The position numbers and the translations under genes were made by a program. Under the pieces are notes generated by a model that was not told where the DNA came from, searched no databases, and was given only the letters and a program-made list of their open reading frames with translations. This document shows positions 16,393 to 25,277 of a stretch of 64,000 nucleotides of DNA, piece after piece. The first letter of the stretch is position 1; every line of letters starts with the position of its first letter. The stretch is from an uncultured Tenacibaculum sp. GTDB taxonomy: Bacteria; Bacteroidota; Bacteroidia; Flavobacteriales; Flavobacteriaceae. The stretch spans positions 42,678-106,677 of the forward strand of contig CANNGJ010000010.1 in the NCBI GenBank assembly GCA_947504185.1. Reading direction: 5' to 3'.

Positions 16393-18789
16393 CTACAAGA
16401 AACCACCACCTCCGCTTTTTTCGTTGTTATCTCTGTTTCTTCTACGTTTAGCTTTGTTTTTACCTCCACCAAAACGATAATTAAACCCTAAATAAGTAGT
16501 TCTACTTTCCCATTTAAAACGTCCGTTTTGAACATAAGGGTTGTCAGAGTTGAATTTAAATCTCATATTGTTGAAGATGTCATTTACTCTAAAGGTAATA
16601 TTTCCTTTACCTTTAAGTACGCTATAATTAGCACCAAGGTTTACCATTTTCATTGCTTCAACATCCCATTGAATATCTTTTCTTGAACCTCTATACATAG
16701 CAAACAGCTGTAAGCGTAATTTTTTATTCACAGTAAAGCTATTGCTAATACGTGCATTAAATATTTCTGCTGTAACTTCTCTTCTAGGAGCAGTAGGGTT
16801 ACTAATATCATTAGTTCCAAATTGCTTTTGAGAATAGAAATCCATACTTGCATTTGCTCTCCACCATTTTGCTATTCTGTAGTTTGTAGATAATTCTAAA
16901 CCATAAGCATCGGTATCATCAAAGTTTGCAAAAGTTAATATTTGCCTTACATTATTAGCATCACTAGGATCTCTATATGTTGCTCTATTAATTACATCAT
17001 TAATGTTTCTGTAAAAACTACCTAATGTGATTGATCCTCCTTTAATTTTTCTAGTATAGTTAAATTCAACTGAATTTGTAAATTGAGGAACTAAATTAGG
17101 GTTACCAACAGAAGTGATTAATGGCGTACTCCATTCTCTAATTGGATTAACTTGTTGAATACCTGGTCTATCAACCCTTTTACTATAGCTTAATTGGAAT
17201 TGATTCTTTTCTGATGGATTAAATGTGAAAAAGGCTGAAGGATAAATAGTGAAAATATCATCAGTAACAGTCTGACTCGCTTGTCCAACTTGATTGAATT
17301 TACCTTCAATATCATATTGTTCTAATCGAGCTCCTAATTGCATTGTTACTTTACCAAACTTATGACCATAATTTACATAACCTGAAAAAATATCTCTATC
17401 ATAAGTAAAAGATGAATTAGCAAAACCTACTTGAGTTGTTATATTTGTATTATCAGTTTTATTAACTCTGTATTCTAGACCTAATTCTAGTTTTCCGTTT
17501 TTAGAAACTGGATTGGTATAATCGATATTAATTAAAGTGTTATTTCTTTCATTATTAATATCATTCATGTAATCTGGTTGACTGCCTTCAGTAAATAAAT
17601 TATTCAACAAGTTTGGTGATTCATTTTTTGAATAAGTAGCTTCAAACTCGATATTATGCCCTTTCTTTTCAAAATCACGTTTATAATTTACATTGTATGT
17701 TTGATTATGACTTTCAGACATTTGCGTATTAGGAGCATTTTCTATTAAACCTCCGTTTGCATCAGTAATTTTAGCTCTACCACTAGCGTCACTATCAAAC
17801 CAATTTTGAGTTGTGTAAAAAGAAAAAGTGTTTTTATCATCTAAATAGATATCAGCCCCAAATTTTAATAAATGTGATTGATTATCGTTAGTAAATATAA
17901 AATCTTGATTATTTACACCAGGTCTATTTACATAACCAAAATTGTATCTTTCTCCTCCATTATATCCATAGTTTCCAAAGAAATTTACTTTACCAGTTTT
18001 ATAATTCATATTGGTAGAAGCATTATATCTAACAAAATGTCCAGCTTCTACACCTGTATTTAAAGAACCATTAAACCCCATATTAGCATTCTTGTTAAGA
18101 ATAATATTTATAATCCCACTCATTCCTTCTGGATTGTATTTCGCTGATGGATTTGTGATTAATTCAACACTCTTAATTGAAGTAGATGGAATTTGCTTTA
18201 AAAGCTGTGAAGCAGGAATATTAGTCGGCTTACCATCTATTAATACACGTACATTTTCGTTACCACGTAAACTAATGTTTCCTGATTGACTATCGACACT
18301 AACAGATTGCACATTATTAAGTAACTCAGAAGCTGTTGCCCCAACTGAAGTTAAATCTTTACCTACATTAATAACTTTTCTATCTACTTTTTGCGTTACT
18401 GTTGATGTTTCTGCACGAACTTCAACTTCATCTAAAGTAGTACTGTCTTCCTGTAAAGAAATAGTGCCTAAATTTATTTTTCTGTTTTTATTACTAACAG
18501 TAATAGGTTTTGTTACAGTTTTGTATCCAATAAATTGAATTTCAACTTTATTTTTTCCTTCAGGAATATTTTTGATTGTAAAGGCACCATTATCATTTGT
18601 AATTCCACCAGTTAAAATTTTATTGGCAGCATCTTTAATTATGATGTTTACATAAGGTAAAGGTTCTTTAGTTGTTTGATCGATTACTTTACCTGAAACC
18701 AACCCGGGTTTTGGTAAATTACTTTTAGGCATTTGCGCAAATAAATTGACACTAAATGCTGTTAAAAGGATTAGTAGTATGTTTTTCAT
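16393..18789 (-). CDS. Outer-membrane beta-barrel protein, tandem paralogue of the next gene
   Basis: 798 residues with the same architecture as its neighbour: signal peptide (MKNILLILLTAFSVNLFAQ), regulatory-like domain (VSGKVIDQTTKEPLPYVNI), plug (VRVLIDGKPTNI and NPSAKYNPEGMSGIINIIL), and beta-barrel ending in a basic stretch plus EKSGGGGFL. The two proteins share long stretches throughout, for example KVDRKVINVGKDL against KIDRKIINVGKDL, pointing to an ancient tandem duplication. First gene of the probable operon. It might be TonB-dependent, but no TonB box was assigned and no SusD-like lipoprotein accompanies it, so polysaccharide uptake is not supported. Confidence 0.88.
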   Translation of the reverse strand: MKNILLILLTAFSVNLFAQMPKSNLPKPGLVSGKVIDQTTKEPLPYVNIIIKDAANKILTGGITNDNGAFTIKNIPEGKNKVEIQFIGYKTVTKPITVSNKNRKINLGTISLQEDSTTLDEVEVRAETSTVTQKVDRKVINVGKDLTSVGATASELLNNVQSVSVDSQSGNISLRGNENVRVLIDGKPTNIPASQLLKQIPSTSIKSVELITNPSAKYNPEGMSGIINIILNKNANMGFNGSLNTGVEAGHFVRYNASTNMNYKTGKVNFFGNYGYNGGERYNFGYVNRPGVNNQDFIFTNDNQSHLLKFGADIYLDDKNTFSFYTTQNWFDSDASGRAKITDANGGLIENAPNTQMSESHNQTYNVNYKRDFEKKGHNIEFEATYSKNESPNLLNNLFTEGSQPDYMNDINNERNNTLINIDYTNPVSKNGKLELGLEYRVNKTDNTNITTQVGFANSSFTYDRDIFSGYVNYGHKFGKVTMQLGARLEQYDIEGKFNQVGQASQTVTDDIFTIYPSAFFTFNPSEKNQFQLSYSKRVDRPGIQQVNPIREWSTPLITSVGNPNLVPQFTNSVEFNYTRKIKGGSITLGSFYRNINDVINRATYRDPSDANNVRQILTFANFDDTDAYGLELSTNYRIAKWWRANASMDFYSQKQFGTNDISNPTAPRREVTAEIFNARISNSFTVNKKLRLQLFAMYRGSRKDIQWDVEAMKMVNLGANYSVLKGKGNITFRVNDIFNNMRFKFNSDNPYVQNGRFKWESRTTYLGFNYRFGGGKNKAKRRRNRDNNEKSGGGGFL

Positions 18790-18883
18790 TTTGTTTATTT
18801 TGAATTGTTTTGATGTCTAATAGACTAGGTATTGATAACTTTTGTTACTATCTTTAACAGAGTTTAACGAATCATTAACAATT

Positions 18884-19246
18884 ATGAAAAAAACTACTTT
18901 AGTTATTGGGGCGTCTTTAAACCCTAATAAATATTCTAATATTGCTATTAAAAGATTAATAGATAGGAATGTAAAAACATTAGCAATTGGTTCAAGAAAA
19001 GGTAAAGTGCATACTGTTACTATTGAAACAGAAAAAATATTATTCGAGGATATTGATACTGTAACTTTATATTTAAACCCAAAAAGGCAAGAAGAGTATT
19101 ATAATTATATACAAGAATTAAGTCCTAGAAGAGTGATTTTTAATCCAGGGACTGAAAATTTAGAGTTTATAAAGCTTTTGAAAGAAAAAGGAATTGAGGC
19201 AGAAGTTGCTTGTACGTTAGTGCTATTATCAACGAGTCAGTACTAG
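18884..19246 (+). CDS. CoA-binding domain protein
   Basis: 120 residues from ATG 18884, chosen because the Rossmann strand TTLVIGASLNPNKYSNIAIK then lies at the N-terminus; an upstream in-frame start at 18842 would add 14 non-family residues. It matches stand-alone CoA-binding (CoA_binding_2) proteins, with the glycine-rich loop GASLNP and the later VIFNPGTEN and ACTLVLL segments. The physiological role is unknown. It is divergent from the outer-membrane operon and ends 2 bases before the convergent rnz gene. Confidence 0.8.
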   Translation: MKKTTLVIGASLNPNKYSNIAIKRLIDRNVKTLAIGSRKGKVHTVTIETEKILFEDIDTVTLYLNPKRQEEYYNYIQELSPRRVIFNPGTENLEFIKLLKEKGIEAEVACTLVLLSTSQY

Positions 19247-19248
19247 TT

Positions 19249-20184
19249 TTAAATTTTTATAGGAAAAGAATTTATAGAGTATGAATTACCAGCTTCTGCT
19301 AATTCTACATTTTTAAAAACAGTTTGGGCTTCTTTTTTAAAATCATTTAAATTAGAGTACCTACTAGAATAGTGTCCAATAATTAATTTTTCCACATTAG
19401 CTTTATTTGCAATAGAAGCAGCTTGTTCTGCAGTAGCGTGTTTTGTTTTTTCGCACAAATCTTCTCTGTCTTTTAAAAAAGTAGCTTCATGATATAATAA
19501 ATCTACATCTTTAATAATAGAAACAATACTTGGTTTATAAGCAGTATCACTACAAAAAGCATAACTTTTAGGTTTAGGGGGATCTATGGTTAGCTCTTCA
19601 TTTAGAACAACTTCTCCAGTAGATAATATATAATCTTTACCTGCTTTTATGTTATGATAATCACAAGTATCTATTTCATCGTATTGTTGAATATTCTGGA
19701 TATGTAATTTTCTAGGTTTTGATTTCTCTCTGAATAAAAAACCATTGGTATAGACTCTGTGATCTAAAGGTATTGTATATACGGCTACTTTATTATCTTC
19801 AAAAATCAATTCACTGTCTTTAGAATCTAATTCATGGAAAACAATATGATATTTCGTCCAAGATTTTGATAACTTTAATTGAAGTACTGTGATTTCTTTG
19901 ATGCCTTTTGGACCATAAATATGTAAGTCTTTTTCTCTATTTAAGATTCCGAATGTTGAAATTAAACCAATTAAACCAAAAAAATGATCGCCATGTAAAT
20001 GAGAGATAAATATATGATTGATTTTAGAAAAACCAACTTTATATTTACGCATTTGACGCTGCGTACCTTCACCACAATCTATTAAAAAGTGGCGGTTATT
20101 TATTTCTAAATATTGAGAAGTAGGATGTGCATTAACTCTAGGTGTAGCAGAATGACACCCTAAAATAGTTAAATGTAAACTCAT
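19249..20184 (-). CDS. rnz: Ribonuclease Z
   Basis: 311 residues, the usual size of the short tRNase Z, a zinc endonuclease that trims tRNA 3' trailers. Metallo-beta-lactamase motifs are all present: HLHGDHFFGL (motif II), DCGEGTQRQM upstream of it, the exosite region KSWTKYHIV, YTIPLDHRV, FCSDTAY with the metal-bridging Asp, and IIGHYSSRY. Its ATG directly abuts the stop of the upstream T9SS-domain gene. It closes the pyrR-pyrB run. Confidence 0.93.
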   Translation of the reverse strand: MSLHLTILGCHSATPRVNAHPTSQYLEINNRHFLIDCGEGTQRQMRKYKVGFSKINHIFISHLHGDHFFGLIGLISTFGILNREKDLHIYGPKGIKEITVLQLKLSKSWTKYHIVFHELDSKDSELIFEDNKVAVYTIPLDHRVYTNGFLFREKSKPRKLHIQNIQQYDEIDTCDYHNIKAGKDYILSTGEVVLNEELTIDPPKPKSYAFCSDTAYKPSIVSIIKDVDLLYHEATFLKDREDLCEKTKHATAEQAASIANKANVEKLIIGHYSSRYSNLNDFKKEAQTVFKNVELAEAGNSYSINSFPIKI

Positions 20185-20505
20185 TTATCTAATAACAAAA
20201 CGTTTAGAAATAATTTCATCTTTGCTTTGAATCGCATAGATGTACATTCCTGTTTTTAAATCTTGACGTTCAAAAGGAAATGAATTACGACCCTTGTTAG
20301 TTTTAAACTCTTTACTAAAAACAGTTTTACCTAATACATTTCTAACAGTTAATATAATAGTTTGCTCTTTTTTAGCGTTAAAATATATGGTAGTGTTATT
20401 TATAAACGGATTTGGTGAAGCAACTAACTTATCAATAGATTTTTCTTGAGAAAAACTAGATAATGTTACTAAGAAAATAAATATAAAAAGTATTTTTTTT
20501 ACCAT
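20185..20505 (-). CDS. Small exported protein consisting of a T9SS type A sorting domain
   Basis: 106 residues: a signal peptide (about 1-19, ending SLSSFSQ) and then, almost at once, a type IX secretion C-terminal domain. Its features are SPNPFINNTTIYFNA, the mid strand TVRNVLGKTVFSKEF, LKTGMYIYAI and the terminal KRFVIR. The family normally sits at the end of large cargo proteins, but here only about 10 residues separate it from the signal peptide, so there is no cargo. Located inside a housekeeping operon, immediately before rnz. It could be secreted and surface-attached by itself, or be a reduced relic. Its role is unknown. Confidence 0.8.
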   Translation of the reverse strand: MVKKILFIFIFLVTLSSFSQEKSIDKLVASPNPFINNTTIYFNAKKEQTIILTVRNVLGKTVFSKEFKTNKGRNSFPFERQDLKTGMYIYAIQSKDEIISKRFVIR

Positions 20506-20542
20506 ACGTTAATCATTTATAGGGGATTATGAAATAATAAGG

Positions 20543-20875
20543 TTAAAAACCTAATTCACGCTCAATGTTTTCCATTTCAATAATATCTTGTGCTTCTACT
20601 AGAGTTGGCACAATGTTTAATGTTTCTGGAAAATCATCAATATCCACATCATTTACAATAATAACAAAAGATGTGCCGTTTTCTTGATGTCGAACCGCGT
20701 AACTCAAAAATAGTAAAATATTTTCTTTAGAAATAGTAAATTTTTCTAAAACTTGAACAATAAGGTGTTTTTCCTTATAATTAGAATGCTCTTTTTCAAA
20801 GCTTGAAAAGAAATTTGAAAAAGAATTTTCATCAGGTTTTATTAAAACATATTCTTTTTTATCTTCAACAATCAT
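20543..20875 (-). CDS. Conserved hypothetical protein between pyrB and rnz (STAS-like?)
   Basis: 110 residues, soluble, acidic. Begins MIVEDKKEYVLIKPDENSFS and ends IVPTLVEAQDIIEMENIERE plus LGF. The alternating strand/helix pattern and the end motif (PTxxEAxDxIxMExxER) resemble STAS/anti-sigma-antagonist-like folds. I infer this from pattern; no phosphorylatable Ser was identified. Starts 2 bases after pyrB stops, so it is cotranscribed. Confidence 0.65.
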   Translation of the reverse strand: MIVEDKKEYVLIKPDENSFSNFFSSFEKEHSNYKEKHLIVQVLEKFTISKENILLFLSYAVRHQENGTSFVIIVNDVDIDDFPETLNIVPTLVEAQDIIEMENIERELGF

Positions 20876-20877
20876 TA

Positions 20878-21810
20878 TTATCTTTTTATTTGTTGGGCTA
20901 GTAAATATATAACAGCCATACGTACAGCAACCCCATTTTCTACTTGATTTAAAATAATAGATTGGTCACTATCGGCAACATCACTTGTTAGTTCTACACC
21001 ACGGTTTATAGGGCCTGGATGCATAATTACAATATCCTTGCCAAGGTTATCAAGTATTTGTTTATTAATACCGAAGAGTTGCGTGTATTCTCTGGTTGAA
21101 GGAAAATATTTAATATCCATTCGTTCATGTTGCACACGAAGCACATTAGCAACATCACACCATTCCAGAGCTTTCTTTAGGTTTGTTTCAACTTCAACTC
21201 CTAAGCTTGAAATGTATCTAGGAATTAATGTTGTAGGACCACAAACTTTAACTTTAGCTCCTTGTAATTGTAAAGCAAAAATATTAGATAATGCTACTCG
21301 TGAATGTAAAACATCACCAACAATAACAATTTTTTTACCTTTTAAGTTGCTATTTAAAGCTTCTCTCATAGAAAAACTATCTAGTAATGCTTGTGTTGGA
21401 TGTTCATGAGTTCCATCACCAGCATTAATAATTTTAGCATCTACATGTTTAGATAAGAAAATACCAGCACCAACACTTGCATGACGCATCACAACAATAT
21501 CAACTTTCATTGATAAGATGTTGTTTACTGTGTCAATTAAAGTCTCTCCTTTCTTTACAGAGGATTGGCCAGCTGAAAAATTAATTACATCAGCTGAAAG
21601 TCTTTTTTCTGCTAATTCGAAAGATAATTTAGTACGGGTACTATTTTCAAAAAATAAGTTAGCAATGGTAATGTCTCGTAAAGAAGGAACCTTTTTTATT
21701 GGTCGATTTATAACTTCTTTAAAGTGAGAAGCAGTTTCAAAAATAAGCTCTAAGTCAGTTTTGTTAAGGTATTTAATACCTAATAAGTGTTCAACGCTTA
21801 ACTGCTTCAT
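20878..21810 (-). CDS. pyrB: Aspartate carbamoyltransferase catalytic subunit
   Basis: 310 residues. It catalyses carbamoyl phosphate plus aspartate to carbamoyl aspartate in pyrimidine synthesis. The carbamoyl-phosphate motif FFENSTRTKLSFELAEKRL contains the hallmark STRT. HPTQALLD, the switch DVANVLRVQHER and the C-terminal HPGPINRGVEL are all present. The gene follows pyrR by 18 bases on the same strand, and no regulatory subunit gene (pyrI) is nearby, as in class C/B-type organisms. Confidence 0.95.
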   Translation of the reverse strand: MKQLSVEHLLGIKYLNKTDLELIFETASHFKEVINRPIKKVPSLRDITIANLFFENSTRTKLSFELAEKRLSADVINFSAGQSSVKKGETLIDTVNNILSMKVDIVVMRHASVGAGIFLSKHVDAKIINAGDGTHEHPTQALLDSFSMREALNSNLKGKKIVIVGDVLHSRVALSNIFALQLQGAKVKVCGPTTLIPRYISSLGVEVETNLKKALEWCDVANVLRVQHERMDIKYFPSTREYTQLFGINKQILDNLGKDIVIMHPGPINRGVELTSDVADSDQSIILNQVENGVAVRMAVIYLLAQQIKR

Positions 21811-21828
21811 TTTAGTTTGTTTTTATAA

Positions 21829-22389
21829 TCATAACGAATCAAGCTTATTAGGCTTGGTTTCTAGGTAAATAGTATCTTCTTTGTGGGTTTCTTGCCAATG
21901 AACAACTACTTTTTCTTCATTAATAGCATCTACTTGTCTTCCTCTATAATTAGGTTGAATAGGTAAGTGGCGGCTAAAACGACGATCGATTAATACCAGT
22001 AATTCAATATTTTCAGGTCTTCCGTAAGATTGTATAGCTGTTAAGGCACTTCGTACACTTCTTCCAGAAAACAAAACATCATCAATAATCACCACTTTTT
22101 TTCCTTCAATTAAAAAATCAATTTGTGTTGATGTTGCTTCTAATGGTTCGTCTCTTCTGCGAAAATCATCACGATAAAAAGTAATATCTAACAAGCCTAA
22201 TTGTAAATTTTTAATACCATAATCCTCCGTTAACAATTTAGCTAAACGATTGGCAAGAAAAGTTCCTCTGGGTTGAAGTCCTATTAATACGGTATTAGAA
22301 AAGTCGTTATGATTTTCGATTAACTGACAAGCTAATCGATGCAGAATAATTTCAATTTCTTTTGATGTAAGTAGTTTTTTTCTGCTCAT
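21829..22389 (-). CDS. pyrR: PyrR uracil phosphoribosyltransferase / pyrimidine regulator
   Basis: 186 residues. The PRPP-binding motif VVIIDDVLFSGRSVRSAL and the PyrR-specific IELLVLIDRRFSRHLPIQPNY are clear. In other bacteria it attenuates pyr mRNA and has UPRTase activity. First gene of the pyrR-pyrB run. I did not find a convincing anti-terminator/terminator pair in the short leader, so RNA-level regulation is not shown. Confidence 0.9.
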   Translation of the reverse strand: MSRKKLLTSKEIEIILHRLACQLIENHNDFSNTVLIGLQPRGTFLANRLAKLLTEDYGIKNLQLGLLDITFYRDDFRRRDEPLEATSTQIDFLIEGKKVVIIDDVLFSGRSVRSALTAIQSYGRPENIELLVLIDRRFSRHLPIQPNYRGRQVDAINEEKVVVHWQETHKEDTIYLETKPNKLDSL

Positions 22390-22499
22390 GTGTTGCTATC
22401 AAATTGGTTTGATAGTTCAACGTTCAAAATTAAGGCAAAAAAATACGTCAACAAAATTAAAGTTAGTGAAACATAAAACTATATGAATAAAATTATCTT

Positions 22500-22507
22500 T
22501 ACATTTG
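22500..22507 (+). promoter_or_regulatory. -7 element TACATTTG of the SulP transporter gene
   Basis: Exact match to TAnnTTTG, 27 bases before the ATG at 22535. A clear TTTG at -33 is absent. It covers the TTG that would otherwise allow a longer ORF, which argues for the downstream ATG start. Confidence 0.5.
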
Positions 22508-22534
22508 CCAACTTTTACAATAGCCGATAATATT

Positions 22535-24196
22535 ATGATGAAATATATTAAGAGTAAGAAGATTAACATTAAAGATGATACGTTAGCAGGTATTACAGTT
22601 TCTCTTGCAATGATACCAGAAGTAGTTGCTTTTGCTTTTGTAGCTCAGATAGATCCTTTAGTAGCACTTTCGGGTGCCTTTATTATAGGGTTAATTACTG
22701 CAATTTTCGGTGGAAGACCAGGTTTAATTTCTGGTGCAGCAGGTGCTGTAGCTGTAATTTTTGTGTATATGATTGCTGAAGGACACAAAAAAGGTATGCT
22801 AATGGATACACCTATTGATAATATGGGATATTATTATTTGTTAGGAGCTGTTATTTTAATGGGGTTGATTCAAGTCTTGGCAGGAGTATTAAAGTTAGGA
22901 CGTTTTGTACGTTTAATTCCACATCCAGTAATGATGGGATTTGTAAATGGATTGGCGATTGTAATATTTATTGCTCAAGTAAAAATGTTCTCACATAAAG
23001 AGTTAAGTGTTTCTGCTGAAGGAGTAAAGGAATATAAAAATATTTTCATGCAAGGTTCTGAGTTATTTACCATGTTAGGTTTAGTAGCATTAACAATGGC
23101 GATTATTTGGGGATTGCCAAAACTAACAAAGAAAATACCAGCAGCTTTAACTGCAATTATTGTTACCACAGCAGTTGTTATTATATCTGGAATGGATGTG
23201 AGCACAGTTGGTTCTTATATTAGAGAAGGTGGTGGAGACGGTTTATCAGGTAAATTTCCTACTCCAAATTTAGAGTTATGGCAAAATTTACCATTCAATT
23301 TAGATACTTTATTTTTTATACTTCCATATGCATTTTTAGCCGCTTCAGTTGGATTAATTGAATCGTTAATGACTATGAACTTAGTAGATGAATTAACAGA
23401 TTCTAGAGGTAATGGAAATAAAGAATGTGTAGCACAAGGAGCTGGAAATATTGTAAGCGGATTGTTTGGTGGAACTGGTGGTTGTGGTATGATTGGTCAA
23501 ACAGTAATTAATATTAATGCTGGTGGTAGAGGACGTTTGTCAGGAATAACAATGGCATTAACATTATTAACGTTTATTCTTTTCGCTGATAAGTATATAG
23601 AGCAAGTACCTATCGCTGCCTTAGTAGGGGTAATGTTTATGATGGTTATTGAAACTTTTGCTTGGTCTAGTTTTAGAATTATGAATAAAATTCCAAAGTC
23701 TGATGTATTTGTATTAATTATTGTATCAGCTGTGACAGTAATTTTCGATCTAGCAATTGCAGTATTTGTAGGAGTAATTGTAAGTGCATTGGTATTTTCT
23801 TGGGAAAGTGCTAAAAAGATTAGAGCTAGAAAACGTATGAAAGATGACGGAACTAAAGTATACGAAATTTGGGGACCTTTATTCTTTGGAAGCATTACAG
23901 CTTTTAATGAAAAGTTCGATATTAAAAACGATCCAGATACTGTAGAAATTGATTTTGTAGAATCTAGAGTAGCAGATCACTCAGCTATTGAAGCTATTTT
24001 TGCTTTGGTAGAGAAGTATCAAACGGCTGGTAAAAAAGTAAAATTAAAACATTTAAGTGAAGATTGTAAAGTATTATTATATAAGGCAAGTCCTATTTTT
24101 ACAGGAGTTATTGAAGAAGCAGTAGATGATCCTCGTTATCATTTAGCAGCGAATCCAGAGGATTTTCCAAAGCCTTTATCAGAATATAAATTTTAA
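22535..24196 (+). CDS. SulP family inorganic anion transporter
   Basis: About 553 residues. Start set at ATG 22535 (22538 is equally possible). Residues about 15-420 hold 10-14 membrane helices, opening with the SulP signature DDTLAGITVSLAMIPEVVAFAF. The later QGAGNIVSGLFGGTGGCGMIGQT motif is conserved in the family. A cytosolic STAS domain fills the last 110 residues (DTVEIDFVESRVADHSAIEA). The substrate could be sulfate, bicarbonate or another anion. Stands alone between pyrR (divergent) and oxyR (convergent, via a shared terminator). Confidence 0.92.
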   Translation: MMKYIKSKKINIKDDTLAGITVSLAMIPEVVAFAFVAQIDPLVALSGAFIIGLITAIFGGRPGLISGAAGAVAVIFVYMIAEGHKKGMLMDTPIDNMGYYYLLGAVILMGLIQVLAGVLKLGRFVRLIPHPVMMGFVNGLAIVIFIAQVKMFSHKELSVSAEGVKEYKNIFMQGSELFTMLGLVALTMAIIWGLPKLTKKIPAALTAIIVTTAVVIISGMDVSTVGSYIREGGGDGLSGKFPTPNLELWQNLPFNLDTLFFILPYAFLAASVGLIESLMTMNLVDELTDSRGNGNKECVAQGAGNIVSGLFGGTGGCGMIGQTVININAGGRGRLSGITMALTLLTFILFADKYIEQVPIAALVGVMFMMVIETFAWSSFRIMNKIPKSDVFVLIIVSAVTVIFDLAIAVFVGVIVSALVFSWESAKKIRARKRMKDDGTKVYEIWGPLFFGSITAFNEKFDIKNDPDTVEIDFVESRVADHSAIEAIFALVEKYQTAGKKVKLKHLSEDCKVLLYKASPIFTGVIEEAVDDPRYHLAANPEDFPKPLSEYKF

Positions 24197-24198
24197 AT

Positions 24199-24226
24199 AA
24201 AAAATCCCGCAATTGCGGGATTTTTT
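24199..24226. terminator. Bidirectional terminator between SulP gene and oxyR
   Basis: AAATCCCGCAATTGCGGGATTT is a 22-bp perfect palindrome flanked by A and T runs. Confidence 0.9.
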
Positions 24227-24231
24227 ATGAT

Positions 24232-25173
24232 TTATACTTTGTTTAGAGGGCTAATGATTTCAACATCACTAAAAGCGATGGCCCCTCTAATAACCCCATC
24301 AATAGTACTTTTTAAGGCTTCTATTAATTGCATTTTTAATTGCGATTTATGATAAATTAAACTGACCTCTCTTGCTGGTGGAGGTGTTTCAAATTCTCTT
24401 AAATGCTCTCTGTCTTTTTCATTTAAATCTAACGTATTTAAGTATGGTAATAAAGTCATTCCTAAACCATCTTTTGATAATTTAATTAGTGTGTCAAAAC
24501 TTCCACTTTCTAATTGAAAATGATTGGTAGTACTTCTTTTATTCGTTCTACATAAATTAATAACACTGTCTTTAAAACAGTGACCATCTTCTAGTAGTAA
24601 AATATCATCAACTTCTAAATCATCAACTTTTATTTTGTCTTTTTCAAATAAGCGATGTTCATTAGGTACTAAACCAACAAAAGGCTCATAATATAAAACG
24701 CGTTCTTTTATAGCTTCATTTTCTAGAGGAGTAGCAGCTAAGGCAGCATCGATATGACCATCAGTTAATTTTCGTACAATTTCTTCAGTAGTTAACTCTT
24801 CAATAATTAATTGAACTTTTGGATAGTTTCTACTAAAGGTTTTTAAAAACATAGGTAGTAAAGTAGGCATAATAGTAGGGATTATTCCCAATTTAAATTC
24901 GCCTCCTACAAATCCTTTTTGTTGATGAACAATGTCGAGTATACGGTTACTTTCATCAACAATAACTTTTGCTTGTTCAACAATTTTTTTACCAACTTCG
25001 GTTAATTCAATTGGTTTTTTAGAGCGATTAAATATTTTGGCATCTAACTCATCTTCTAGTTTTTGTATTTGCATACTTAACGTTGGTTGAGTAACAAAAC
25101 AGTGCTCAGCAGCAACAGTAAAGTTTTTATATTCTGCAACAGCAAGGGTATATTTTAATTGTGTGATAGTCAT
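24232..25173 (-). CDS. oxyR: OxyR-type LysR regulator of the peroxide response
   Basis: 313 residues. An N-terminal LysR helix-turn-helix (ITQLKYTLAVAEYKNFTVAA, then QPTLSMQIQKLEDEL) is followed by a LysR effector domain. The OxyR-defining redox pair is visible: GHCFKDSVINLC, with the two Cys nine residues apart as Cys199 and Cys208 in E. coli OxyR. It should sense H2O2 by disulfide formation and activate antioxidant genes. It is divergent from dps, with a T-N11-A dyad between the two genes. Confidence 0.92.
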   Translation of the reverse strand: MTITQLKYTLAVAEYKNFTVAAEHCFVTQPTLSMQIQKLEDELDAKIFNRSKKPIELTEVGKKIVEQAKVIVDESNRILDIVHQQKGFVGGEFKLGIIPTIMPTLLPMFLKTFSRNYPKVQLIIEELTTEEIVRKLTDGHIDAALAATPLENEAIKERVLYYEPFVGLVPNEHRLFEKDKIKVDDLEVDDILLLEDGHCFKDSVINLCRTNKRSTTNHFQLESGSFDTLIKLSKDGLGMTLLPYLNTLDLNEKDREHLREFETPPPAREVSLIYHKSQLKMQLIEALKSTIDGVIRGAIAFSDVEIISPLNKV

Positions 25174-25199
25174 CTATAAAAAATTTTGATAAAGATATT

Positions 25200-25226
25200 A
25201 AAACTATCAATTGTATTTATAGTTTT
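25200..25226 (+). promoter_or_regulatory. LysR-type operator dyad, probable OxyR site for dps
   Basis: AAAACTAT (25200-25207) and ATAGTTTT (25219-25226) are perfect 8-bp inverted arms separated by 11 bases, so the core is CTAT-N11-ATAG, the T-N11-A pattern of LysR sites and similar to the ATAG/CTAT half-sites of OxyR. It ends 17 bases before the dps -7 element, a suitable place for an activator. Confidence 0.65.
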
Positions 25227-25243
25227 TTGAAAGAAAATTCATC

Positions 25244-25251
25244 TAATTTTG
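25244..25251 (+). promoter_or_regulatory. -7 element TAATTTTG of dps
   Basis: Exact TAnnTTTG match 26 bases before the dps ATG. No TTTG lies at the ideal -33 distance, consistent with an activator-dependent promoter. Confidence 0.6.
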
Positions 25252-25277
25252 AAGTAGCAATAAAAACTATATAAAAA

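Noticed and set aside
23497..23895. A 132-codon minus-strand frame under the SulP gene
   Set aside because: Low-complexity Thr/Ile-rich antisense of membrane helices; a shadow.
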